A stretch of DNA of 64,000 nucleotides, from positions 1 through 64,000 of the forward strand of contig CANMRM010000005.1 of assembly GCA_947500295.1 (NCBI GenBank). The letters run 5' to 3'. The translations under genes were made by a program, and so were the position numbers. Shown in pieces: positions 36,491-44,436 of the stretch. This DNA comes from an uncultured Kordiimonas sp. GTDB taxonomy: Bacteria; Pseudomonadota; Alphaproteobacteria; Sphingomonadales; Kordiimonadaceae. Position 1 is the stretch's first letter. Every line of letters starts with the position of its first letter. The notes beneath the pieces were generated by a model. That model did no database searches. It saw nothing but the letters and a program-made list of their open reading frames with translations, and had not been told where the DNA came from.

Positions 36491-37477
36491 TCAGGCGAAT
36501 GCCTCGTCCCAGTTGCCACGAGTGGCTGCCTTGGAATATTCCGTCGCCCGGTTTTCAAAGAAGTTAGTGTGCTCCACAGCGTTCAGCATGCTGTCGAGCC
36601 AGGGCAACGGATTTTCTTCAATGTGATATTCTTCTTCAAGCCCGAGCTGCAGAAGACGGCGGTCTGCGATGTAGCGGATGTACTGTTTCACGTCTTCGGC
36701 TTCCAGGCCTTCAACAGGGCCGAGGCCAAACGCGAGATCAATGAAGGCATCTTCATGCTCTACAATCGTACGGCAGGCCTCCAGCAATTCCTGCCGGAGG
36801 CCAGCGTCCCACAACTGCGGGTTTTCGCTGACCAGCGTACGGAACAATTTGACCATATTGTCACAGTGCAGGCTTTCATCCCGCACCGACCAGCTGACGA
36901 TCTGACCCATGCCCTTCATTTTGTTGAAACGCGGGAAATTGAGAAGCATCGCAAAACTCGCAAAAAGCTGGAGCCCCTCGGTGAAGGCGCCAAACACTGC
37001 AAGTGTGATCGCTGTTGACCGCAGGTCATCAGAATTGAACTGCTGCATGAAATCATACTTGTCCTTCATCTCCTTATAGTGGAGGAAGGCGGAATATTCA
37101 GTTTCCGGCATGCCGATCGTATCGAGCAAATGGCTGTAAGCCGCAATATGGATGGTTTCCATATTGGAAAAGGCAGACAGCATCATCTGCACTTCGGTGG
37201 GCTTGAACACCTTGGTATAGTGCTTCATGTAACAGTTGTTTACTTCGATGTCGCTCTGCGTGAAGAAGCGGAAAATCTGCGTCAGCAGGTTCTTTTCCGA
37301 TTCGTTCAGGTTGCGCGCCCAGTCTCGCACATCCTCCGCGAGCGGCACCTCTTCGGGCAACCAATGTACTTGCTGCTGCGTCAGCCAGGCTTCATAGGCC
37401 CAAGGGTATTTGAAAGGCTTGTATACGTGGCGTTCGGTCAGCAGATTGCTGTTTTCAAGTACGTCGGTTGTTTCCAT
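36491..37477 (-). CDS. nrdB: Ribonucleoside-diphosphate reductase beta subunit (class Ia)
   Basis: 328 residues. Carries the di-iron centre and tyrosyl radical for ribonucleotide reduction. Radical site motif METIHIAAYSH gives Glu-x2-His-x3-Tyr, so the radical Tyr is present; the other ligands are in EDVRDW, FTEGLQLF and RDESLHCDN. There is no N-terminal ATP-cone. AAGGGG precedes the ATG. Not linked to nrdA (2.5 kb away), but an NrdR-box-like site lies 128 bases upstream. Confidence 0.96.
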   Translation of the reverse strand: METTDVLENSNLLTERHVYKPFKYPWAYEAWLTQQQVHWLPEEVPLAEDVRDWARNLNESEKNLLTQIFRFFTQSDIEVNNCYMKHYTKVFKPTEVQMMLSAFSNMETIHIAAYSHLLDTIGMPETEYSAFLHYKEMKDKYDFMQQFNSDDLRSTAITLAVFGAFTEGLQLFASFAMLLNFPRFNKMKGMGQIVSWSVRDESLHCDNMVKLFRTLVSENPQLWDAGLRQELLEACRTIVEHEDAFIDLAFGLGPVEGLEAEDVKQYIRYIADRRLLQLGLEEEYHIEENPLPWLDSMLNAVEHTNFFENRATEYSKAATRGNWDEAFA

Positions 37478-37797
37478 TGACGGGCCCCTTTTACTAAAAA
37501 CGCCGCGGGTCCCCTGAAACCCAAGGCAGGCAAATTCCTGAAATACGCGTGAGCGCAGAATCAGCGGAGTATACTACCGCACTTGGTATATTGGAATTGC
37601 GGAAGCACAATATTTTGTTTTTTTGGCATGATTGATTGCCACGAGGCGATGCTGAAAACGACTTCCCAAACGAAATCAAATGCTTACCTGCCAGCAGCTA
37701 TGAACTGTGTCGACATGACCATCCAATGCCCCAAAACCGGCATTGCCTGACAGTCCAGCTGACCCTACCATCTGCCGGACACTAAAGGGGACACAGG
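37478..37797. other. Divergent nrdB / dehydratase intergenic region
   Basis: 320 bases. Holds the NrdR-box-like site at 37605-37620 and AT-rich stretches (37568-37622) fit for promoters of either gene. No small gene seen. Confidence 0.5.
37605..37620. promoter_or_regulatory. NrdR-box-like operator upstream of nrdB
   Basis: GCACAATATTTTGTTT matches the NrdR consensus acaCwAtATaTwGtgt at 13 of 16 positions. NrdR represses ribonucleotide reductase genes when dATP is high. A clear second box at 31-32 bp was not found, only weak candidates. Confidence 0.6.
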
Positions 37798-38781
37798 ATG
37801 AGCCACACGCCAAGCATTGAAGATATTGCAGAAGCTGCAGAGGCCGCGAAAAGCAGGTGCGGCAATCGCATCGAACATACCCCGATTGTGCGAAGCAAAC
37901 TGGTGGACGGGCTTTACTACAAGACCGAAAATTTCCAGCGCACCGGGTCCTTCAAGATCAGAGGCGCCATGAGCAAGCTGACAAAAGTGCGGGAAAAGGG
38001 AGACCTCTCGTCACGCAAGTTTGTCACTGCCTCTTCCGGCAATCATGGCATCGGGGCGGCCACAGCAGCGATTGACCTCGGCGCCGACATGACGGTGGTT
38101 CTACCGGAGAATGTTGCGCCTATGAAACTGGAGCGCATCCGCTCCATCGGCGCAAACGTTGTGGTGGCGGGAGCCGAAGCCGGCGCTTCGGAACTGCATG
38201 CCATGGCGCTGGCCCGCGACGAAGGATATATCTACATATCGCCATACAATGACCCGGATATCATCGCCGGCCAGGGCACCATCGGCGTCGAACTTATCGA
38301 GGATTTTGGTGATCGGCACATCGACAACATCTTCATCTCGCTTGGGGGTGGAGGACTGGTGAGCGGCATCGGCGCTGTTTTGAAACACAACTTCCCGGGC
38401 ACAAAGGTATGGGGTGTTTCTGCGCGGAACTCCGCCGCACTGGATGCATCACTGAAGGCAGGTAAGGTTGTGGAAACCGAGCACTTGGCCACCATCGCAG
38501 ATGCTGTGGCGGGCGGCATTGACGAAAACACCATCACCTTACCTCTGGCGCAGGCCGTAGTGGACGAATGCCTGCTCTGCTCCGAAGACGACATAAAGGC
38601 CTGCCTGCTCACCCTCGCCTACGAAGAAGGCATGATTGTCGAAGGGTCGGCTGCTCTCGCTCTTGCAGGCTATCAGCAGGTTGCCTCAAAACTTGAAGGC
38701 CAATCATCGGTGGTATTGCTGTGCGGCGGCAACATAAGTCGCGAGCAGGCAAACACATTGCTTTGCTGCACAAAATCGTAG
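37798..38781 (+). CDS. PLP-dependent threonine/serine dehydratase, EutB-like
   Basis: 327 residues, fold type II PLP enzyme. The PLP Lys is in GSFKIRGAM (about residue 59), the cofactor phosphate loop is SLGGGGLVSG, and ASSGNHG is present. It lies 10 bases upstream of an ornithine cyclodeaminase-family gene. The same pairing, EutB/EutC, occurs in ectoine or hydroxyectoine breakdown, but the other ectoine genes (hydrolase, deacetylase) are absent here, so the true substrate is open (serine/threonine or a hydroxylated amino acid). AAAGGGG and CAGG precede the ATG. Confidence 0.88.
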   Translation: MSHTPSIEDIAEAAEAAKSRCGNRIEHTPIVRSKLVDGLYYKTENFQRTGSFKIRGAMSKLTKVREKGDLSSRKFVTASSGNHGIGAATAAIDLGADMTVVLPENVAPMKLERIRSIGANVVVAGAEAGASELHAMALARDEGYIYISPYNDPDIIAGQGTIGVELIEDFGDRHIDNIFISLGGGGLVSGIGAVLKHNFPGTKVWGVSARNSAALDASLKAGKVVETEHLATIADAVAGGIDENTITLPLAQAVVDECLLCSEDDIKACLLTLAYEEGMIVEGSAALALAGYQQVASKLEGQSSVVLLCGGNISREQANTLLCCTKS

Positions 38782-38791
38782 GGCCTGCCTG

Positions 38792-39742
38792 ATGACAAAA
38801 GTCTTCACCCTCGACCAGATACTGAGTGTCCTGCCGGATATCAACCTCGTTGACGCAATGGAAGATGCGTTTGTTTCCTATAGTCAGGGCCTTGCAGATG
38901 TCCCTCCGGTCGGGGAACTTTTGTTTCCCGAAAACCGGGGCGAACTGCACATCAAATACGGCGCCATTAAAGGCCACGAAAATTTTGTTATCAAAGTCGC
39001 AACCGGTTTTTACAATAATCCGCAACGTGGCCTGTCTCCCTTTGGCGGCTGCATGATGGTTCTGTCGCAAACAACAGGCGCGGTAGAGGCAGTGCTATTG
39101 GAAGGTGGCATTCTCACTAACCACCGAACTGCAGCCGCCGGTGCGGTGGCAGCAAAACACCTGGCGCCATCAGACATTCAATCCATCGGTATCATCGGGG
39201 CTGGCGTACAGGCACGACTGCAGGCAGAGTATCTTAGAAAAGTCACCGATTGCCGGTCAGTATGCCTGTGGGCGCGAGACCCTGAAAGTGCGGGCGATGC
39301 AGCCGCTGCAATCTCCGATTTTGGATATGAGGTTTCGCTTGCGGATGACGTGCAACACCTCTGCAAATCCTGCCAGTTGATCGTGACAACCACCCCGGCT
39401 TCGCAACCGCTGATAAAGTCGGGCATGGTGCAACCGGGCACCCACATTACGGCCATGGGCTCGGACACGCCCGTTAAATGCGAACTTGATCCGGGCCTTC
39501 TGGGCAAAGCCGACCTTGTTGTCGCTGACAGCATTGCCCAATGCAGAGTATCCGGCGAAATTCATCATGCGCTTGAAAATGGCACGACCTCGGAACCGGC
39601 AATAGTCGAATTGGGGCAGATCATTACAGGTGAGCAGCAAGGCCGAACGTCAAAGGAGCAAATCACCATTGCTGACCTGACCGGCGTCGCGGTGCAGGAT
39701 ATCGCAATTGCCACCGCTGTTCTCGAACGCCTGGTATACTGA
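38792..39742 (+). CDS. Ornithine cyclodeaminase / mu-crystallin family protein, EutC-like
   Basis: 316 residues. Rossmann domain with SIGIIGAGVQARLQAEYLRK (quoted in part: IGIIGAGVQARLQ) and the substrate domain around IKYGAIKGHENFVIKVATG; VLSQTTGAVEAVL and TNHRTAAAGAVAAK are family hallmarks. Members reduce or cyclise imino/amino acids with NAD. Second gene of a two-gene unit with the dehydratase; likely acts on the keto or imino product of that enzyme. Confidence 0.9.
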   Translation: MTKVFTLDQILSVLPDINLVDAMEDAFVSYSQGLADVPPVGELLFPENRGELHIKYGAIKGHENFVIKVATGFYNNPQRGLSPFGGCMMVLSQTTGAVEAVLLEGGILTNHRTAAAGAVAAKHLAPSDIQSIGIIGAGVQARLQAEYLRKVTDCRSVCLWARDPESAGDAAAAISDFGYEVSLADDVQHLCKSCQLIVTTTPASQPLIKSGMVQPGTHITAMGSDTPVKCELDPGLLGKADLVVADSIAQCRVSGEIHHALENGTTSEPAIVELGQIITGEQQGRTSKEQITIADLTGVAVQDIAIATAVLERLVY

Positions 39743-39769
39743 CGCATTAATGCTCTCCCCGGCAGGCTT

Positions 39770-39909
39770 TCAGAAGCCAACGCCTCTGAACCAGGTGAGT
39801 GCCCAGTCGACGACCTGTGCACCACTGTGATGTCATGCCCCGCCGCCTTGGCAGGCAGGAGCATATTGTGCCCGATCATGCCGGTGGCGCTAGTGATGGT
39901 TATGTACAT
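39770..39909 (-). pseudogene. Remnant of an NAD-dependent epimerase/dehydratase gene
   Basis: From ATG 39909 the minus strand encodes MYITITSATGMIGHNMLLPA and then AAGHDITVVHR, the Rossmann N-terminus (TxATGxIG) of an epimerase. Within about 90 bases the frame shifts and the other frame reads QVVDWALTWFRGVGF and stops at 39772-39770, which resembles the C-terminal tail of such reductases. The roughly 250 central residues are missing, so this looks like an internally deleted gene. It lies just past the nrdA terminator. The C-terminal match is by eye and less sure. Confidence 0.5.
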
Positions 39910-39943
39910 ATGGGTTTCTGGATTTTTGATACCGACTTTGGCC

Positions 39944-39976
39944 AAAAAAAATAGGGCCCGACATTTCAGGGCCCTA
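39944..39976 (-). terminator. Rho-independent terminator of nrdA
   Basis: On the minus strand TAGGGCCC and GGGCCCTA form an 8-bp stem around a 9-base loop, followed by eight T residues. It lies 23 bases beyond the nrdA stop. Confidence 0.93.
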
Positions 39977-39998
39977 CTTAAAACAGATATTCAATGCA

Positions 39999-41831
39999 TT
40001 ACTGGCAGGCCAGGCACTCTTCATAGTCGGTCGTATTGGCCGCCATGAGTTCCAGCTGGCGCTCTTGTTCCTGCTTCGCGGTCTTGGTTGAGCCTGTGGC
40101 CACAACCTCTGCCCGCTGGATGGATTTAGAGCGGCAGTAATAAAGGCTTTTCAGCCCTTTCTTCCACGCCTGATAATGGATCTGGTGCAAGTCACGCTTG
40201 TGCACGTCTGCCGGCAGGAAGATGTTCACGGATTGTGCCTGCGATACATGAGGCGCCCGATCTGCGGCCAGTTCCACAACCCAGCGCTGGTCCAGTTCAA
40301 AGGCTGTTTTAAAGACATCCTTCTCATGCTGATCGAGGAAATCAAGATGCTGCACCGACCCTTCGTTCACGGTAATGGAGGTCCAGACCTCTTCCGTGTT
40401 CTGGCCTTTTTCATCGAGAAGGCGTGTCAGGGCCTGATTGCGGACAATGAAGTTGCCCGACAGGGTTTTCTGGTTGTAACTGTTGGCGGCAATCGGTTCG
40501 ATCCCCGGGCTTGCGCCGCCACAGATGGTTGAAATAGAGGCCGTGGGCGCGATGGCTGTTTTATTGGAAAATCTCTCCATCATGCCATAGTCAGCGGCGT
40601 CAGGGCACGGACCCCGCTCAAACGCCAGAGCTTCCGACGCACGGTTCACTTCTTTTTCAATGTGTTTGAAAATGTTGAAGTTCCATGACTTTGCCATGCT
40701 GCTTTCAAACGGGATCATATTGTCCTGCAGGAAGCTATGGAAGCCCATAACACCAAGCCCGACCGAGCGTTCCCGCATGGCGGAATAGCGGGCTTTTGCC
40801 ATTTCATTTGGCGCGCGATCGATGAAGTCCTGCAGCACGTTGTCGAGGAAGCGCATCACATCAGGGATGAAGTTCTTGTCGTCTTTCCAGACCTTATAGT
40901 GCTCCAGATTGAGGCTCGACAGACAGCAAACCGCTGTGCGTTCGTTACCAAGATGATCAAGGCCTGTCGGCAGCGTAATTTCCGCACACAGGTTCGAGGT
41001 TTTTACGGTGAGGCCAGCGAGCTTGTGATGCTCAGGCATCTGGTTGTTTACCGTATCCGAGAAGATGAAGTAAGGCTCTCCGGTTTCAACACGGGCTGTC
41101 AGCAACCGGATCCACAAGGCACGCGCCGATACCGTGCGCACAACATGATGGTCCTTCGGGCTCGTGAGCGCCCAGTCTTCATCTGCTTCAACTGCACGCA
41201 TGAAGGCGTCCGAAATCAATACGCCGTGGTGCAGGTTTGGCGTTTTGCGGTTTGGGTCACCGCCAGTTGGGCGGCGCAGTTCGGCAAATTCTTCAATTTC
41301 CGGATGACTGACCGGCAGGTAAATCGCTGCAGACCCGCGGCGCAGAGAGCCTTGAGAAATTGCAAGCGTGAGGCTGTCCATGACCCGCACAAACGGGATG
41401 ATTCCACTGGTTTTTCCGACACCGCCAACGGTCTCGCCGATCGAGCGCAGGTTACCCCAGTAGGAGCCAATGCCGCCGCCTTTTGATGCAAGCCAGACAT
41501 TTTCAGTCCACAGATCAACAATCGAGTTCAGCTTGTCCTGTGCTTCGTTCAGGAAACAGCTGATCGGCAGGCCACGGTTGGTTCCGCCGTTCGACAACAC
41601 AGGAGTTGCCGGCATGAACCAGAGATTTGATATGTAATTATAGAGCCGCTGAGAATGTGCAGCGTCATCGCCATAAAAAGACGCAACCCGGGCAAACAAA
41701 TCCTGATAATTCTCACCCGGCATCAAATACCGGTCCGTCAGTGTTGCTTTACCAAATTCAGTGAGTAGGTCGTCCTTGCTGCGGTCAATCTCTACCGCGC
41801 CGCCGCGTTCGAAATGGGTTACTTCAAACAT
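39999..41831 (-). CDS. nrdA: Ribonucleoside-diphosphate reductase alpha subunit (class Ia, short form)
   Basis: 610 residues; catalytic subunit reducing ribonucleoside diphosphates. Visible: WFMPATPVLSNGG, SCFLNEAQDKLNSI, the KTSNLCAEI region, radical-transfer Cys in AVCCLSSLN, and the C-terminal redox pair CLACQ. It is about 150 residues shorter than E. coli NrdA (761) because the N-terminal ATP-cone is missing, so dATP overall inhibition through that domain is not expected. GAGG precedes the ATG. Two NrdR-box-like sites lie about 280-310 bases upstream. Confidence 0.96.
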   Translation of the reverse strand: MFEVTHFERGGAVEIDRSKDDLLTEFGKATLTDRYLMPGENYQDLFARVASFYGDDAAHSQRLYNYISNLWFMPATPVLSNGGTNRGLPISCFLNEAQDKLNSIVDLWTENVWLASKGGGIGSYWGNLRSIGETVGGVGKTSGIIPFVRVMDSLTLAISQGSLRRGSAAIYLPVSHPEIEEFAELRRPTGGDPNRKTPNLHHGVLISDAFMRAVEADEDWALTSPKDHHVVRTVSARALWIRLLTARVETGEPYFIFSDTVNNQMPEHHKLAGLTVKTSNLCAEITLPTGLDHLGNERTAVCCLSSLNLEHYKVWKDDKNFIPDVMRFLDNVLQDFIDRAPNEMAKARYSAMRERSVGLGVMGFHSFLQDNMIPFESSMAKSWNFNIFKHIEKEVNRASEALAFERGPCPDAADYGMMERFSNKTAIAPTASISTICGGASPGIEPIAANSYNQKTLSGNFIVRNQALTRLLDEKGQNTEEVWTSITVNEGSVQHLDFLDQHEKDVFKTAFELDQRWVVELAADRAPHVSQAQSVNIFLPADVHKRDLHQIHYQAWKKGLKSLYYCRSKSIQRAEVVATGSTKTAKQEQERQLELMAANTTDYEECLACQ

Positions 41832-42346
41832 CTTTGCCTCTTACTCCCTAGTCCGCCCCGATTTCCAGACCCTGATCATTTTAATGATTCTGGTGCAGCA
41901 ACGGCTCGCATACCCGACGAACCCGGCGCCACAGACTCCTTCTCTGTTTCGGGAAACTCTATAGAGTAGCCCGATTAGAGAACAAAAGTCGAACAAAATC
42001 AACTTTTTATTTATTTTCAATAACTTACGAAGCTGACCGCCCGACGTCCCCCGTTTGGTAATAGCTTCGTTGTTTGCGGAAACAAGAATAAGAGCGAAGC
42101 ATGCCATTCGTCAAGATAAAGTGGAGAAACTTTTAAAGGCCCACAATATATGGTGTTTCCGCCCGAGAAATTGAACGACTCGGAAGCAGCTTTCTTTTAC
42201 CGGACAATCTTGAGGACAGTAAACGCCAGCAACCCCGGCGATTCGCAACTCGTGAGTGAACGCCAAGGGATAGCTAGCACAAATTTGTTGCAGATTATTT
42301 AAGAGGCACTCAATGAAGGGCCCAAGTGGGTAGGCAAAGGTCGCCT
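41832..42346. other. nrdA upstream region
   Basis: 515 bases between nrdA and the accA stop. Contains AT-rich promoter-like DNA (41950-42030), NrdR-box-like sites at 42109-42124 and 42141-42156, and the accA 3' hairpin. No supported small gene. Confidence 0.5.
42109..42156. promoter_or_regulatory. Pair of NrdR-box-like operators upstream of nrdA
   Basis: CCACAATATATGGTGT (42141-42156) matches acaCwAtATaTwGtgt at 14 of 16 positions. CGTCAAGATAAAGTGG (42109-42124) matches at 10 and is offset by exactly 32 bp, the three-turn spacing typical of NrdR box pairs. Confidence 0.65.
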
Positions 42347-42363
42347 TTAGGCGATGCCTTTGC
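42334..42363 (-). terminator. Hairpin at the accA 3' end
   Basis: GCAAAGG/CCTTTGC and TCGCC/GGCGA form a 12-bp stem with a 2-base bulge and a TTTA-type loop. It includes the last four accA codons and the stop. No T run follows on the minus strand, so it may act as a stabiliser or a weak terminator. Confidence 0.4.
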
Positions 42364-43303
42364 TCCCGATCGACAGGAATTTTTCCCGCCGCAGTTCCTT
42401 CAGGCGAGCGCCATCAAGACCTGCCATGTCGCGCAGGGCAGCTTCCATATTATCGCCGAGCACATTCATGCCACGCTCCGGATCGCGGTGCGCACCGCCC
42501 AGAGGCTCGGGAACAATACCGTCAATGACGCCAAGCTTCAGCAGATCCTGCGCTGTGATTTTAAGCGCAATCGCAGCGTCCTGTGCCTTGTCGTTGGTGC
42601 GCCAAAGGATCGAGGCACAGCCTTCGGGTGAAATCACCGAATAGATTGCATGTTCCATCATCAACACATGATTGGCAGCAGCGATCGCCACGGCACCACC
42701 TGAGCCACCTTCACCGACGATGCAGGTGACGACAGGCGTTTCAAGAGACAGGCATTTGTCGGTTGACCGTGCAATGGCCTCTGCCTGACCGCGCTCTTCG
42801 GCGCCAACACCGGGATAGGCGCCAGATGTATCAACCAGCGTCAGCACAGGCAGGCCAAACCGATCAGCCATATCCATCAGGCGAATGGCTTTCCTGTAGC
42901 CTTCAGGGCGCGCCATGCCGAAATTGTGCTTCAGCCGGCTTTCGGTGTCCGAGCCTTTCTCGTGTCCCATCACAATACAGGCTTCACCGCGGAAGCGTGC
43001 GATCCCGCCAAGGAGAGCAGCATCTTCACCGAAGACACGGTCACCGCCCAGCGGCGTAAAATCTTCGAACAAATGATCAACAATGTCTGAAAAATGAGGG
43101 CGTTCCGGATGCCGGGCCACCTGAATCTTCTGGCTCGGCGTCAACCCAGCGTAGGTTTCTTTTAGCAGTTTGCCGAGCTTGGTCTCGAGCTGACCGACCT
43201 CAACCGATATATCAACATCACCGCCTGCGCCCGAAAAGCTTTTGAGTTCCCTGATCTTGCCTTCCAGTTCGGCAATTGGTTTTTCGAACTCCAGGAATGT
43301 CAT
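42347..43303 (-). CDS. accA: Acetyl-CoA carboxylase carboxyltransferase subunit alpha
   Basis: 318 residues, the usual length. Forms the carboxyltransferase with AccD, making malonyl-CoA for fatty-acid synthesis. Starts MTFLEFEKPIAELEGKIREL; contains HPERPHFSDIVDHLFEDF (partly quoted), GHEKGSDTESRLKHNFGMA and VTCIVGEGGSGGAVAIA. ATG 43303 has AGGA 4 bases upstream; an earlier in-frame start at 43357 would add 18 residues. Typical alphaproteobacterial position downstream of xerD. Confidence 0.96.
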   Translation of the reverse strand: MTFLEFEKPIAELEGKIRELKSFSGAGGDVDISVEVGQLETKLGKLLKETYAGLTPSQKIQVARHPERPHFSDIVDHLFEDFTPLGGDRVFGEDAALLGGIARFRGEACIVMGHEKGSDTESRLKHNFGMARPEGYRKAIRLMDMADRFGLPVLTLVDTSGAYPGVGAEERGQAEAIARSTDKCLSLETPVVTCIVGEGGSGGAVAIAAANHVLMMEHAIYSVISPEGCASILWRTNDKAQDAAIALKITAQDLLKLGVIDGIVPEPLGGAHRDPERGMNVLGDNMEAALRDMAGLDGARLKELRREKFLSIGSKGIA

Positions 43304-43510
43304 CATATCCTTGTCTTTCTGTTTTGCAGGATCACCGGTCATTGGCCAGTTAACCATTTTTGATGGTCGCGCGCAAAATCGTCAAAAGCCCTGCACTTGT
43401 CAAGGCTTCGTAAGCGCTCATATTTCCAATGGACTGTCAATCATACCCTCTCTGATTCGATGTAAGCTCTATCCGCCGCATTTGCAAGGCTGTCTGAACG
43501 GGGAACACCG

Positions 43511-44431
43511 CTAGTCATCGGCCATGGGGTGTTTCTCCAAAACAAGAGATTTAAGGCGTTCATCAATCACGTGGGTGTAGATTTGGGTAGTTGAAATATC
43601 CGCATGGCCAAGCATTTGCTGAACCGCACGAAGGTCCGCGCCGTTAGTCAACAAATGTGTCGCAAACGCATGTCGCAGCTTGTGCGGGCTGACAGTTTGG
43701 GGGTCAAGGCCCGCTTCGACGGCAAGCTTCTTGATCAGCTGCCCCGCCCGACGGCGCGTCAGGTGCCCCTTCGCTCCTCTGGACGGGAAAAGATAATGTG
43801 TGCCCGCCGGGCTTTTCACACCCTTTTCTGCCTCCTTGGCCAGCAGCGCCTGCAAGTAAACAGCAAGAGCGCGACGCGCCTTGTCGCCAAGGGGAACCAT
43901 GCGCTCACGCCCGCCTTTGCCGCGCACGAGTATCATCGTTGTATCGGGCCCCACGGCACGACGCGGCAGGCTTACCAGTTCGCTGATCCTGAGGCCGGTG
44001 GCATACAGCGTCTCGAGAAGCGCATGCGCCCTGAGAGCCTTGAGTTTGCCACGCCTGGTTTTTTGCTCGGCTGTATCAAGAAGCCTCCCCACGTCCTTGT
44101 CAGCCAACGTCATGGGAAGTTTTACCGGCTGGCGCGGGCTTTCGATATTTTTGGCAGGATTGTCACTGCGAATTCCTTCCCGGTAAAGAAACAGAAACAA
44201 CTGCCGTATTGCCGACAAGCGCCTGGCGACTGTTGAAACCTTCAAACCCTCCGCATGCAACTCTGCCAAATAATGCCGGATGGTTTCGGATGTCGTATTC
44301 AGGAGGGGGTCAGATGTGTGTTCCAGGAAATTTTCAATGTCGCGCCGGTAGGCTGACAAGCTGTTGGCTGCCCGGCCACGCTCTGCGGCCAGCATTTCCA
44401 AAAACTGATCCACGAGCTCTTTGTCTGCCAT
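43511..44431 (-). CDS. xerD: Tyrosine recombinase XerD
   Basis: 306 residues. Chromosome dimer resolution at dif with XerC. N-terminal SAM-like core-binding domain (ANSLSAYRRDIENFL), catalytic domain with Arg in TGLRISELVSL, Lys in VRGKGGRERMVPL, HKLRHAFATHLL (HxxR), His in LGHADISTTQ and Tyr in IYTHV. The call of XerD over XerC is from its place between accA and aroK, usual in this class. It begins 5 bases after the stop of the 731-residue gene. Confidence 0.93.
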   Translation of the reverse strand: MADKELVDQFLEMLAAERGRAANSLSAYRRDIENFLEHTSDPLLNTTSETIRHYLAELHAEGLKVSTVARRLSAIRQLFLFLYREGIRSDNPAKNIESPRQPVKLPMTLADKDVGRLLDTAEQKTRRGKLKALRAHALLETLYATGLRISELVSLPRRAVGPDTTMILVRGKGGRERMVPLGDKARRALAVYLQALLAKEAEKGVKSPAGTHYLFPSRGAKGHLTRRRAGQLIKKLAVEAGLDPQTVSPHKLRHAFATHLLTNGADLRAVQQMLGHADISTTQIYTHVIDERLKSLVLEKHPMADD

Positions 44432-44436
44432 GGCAC

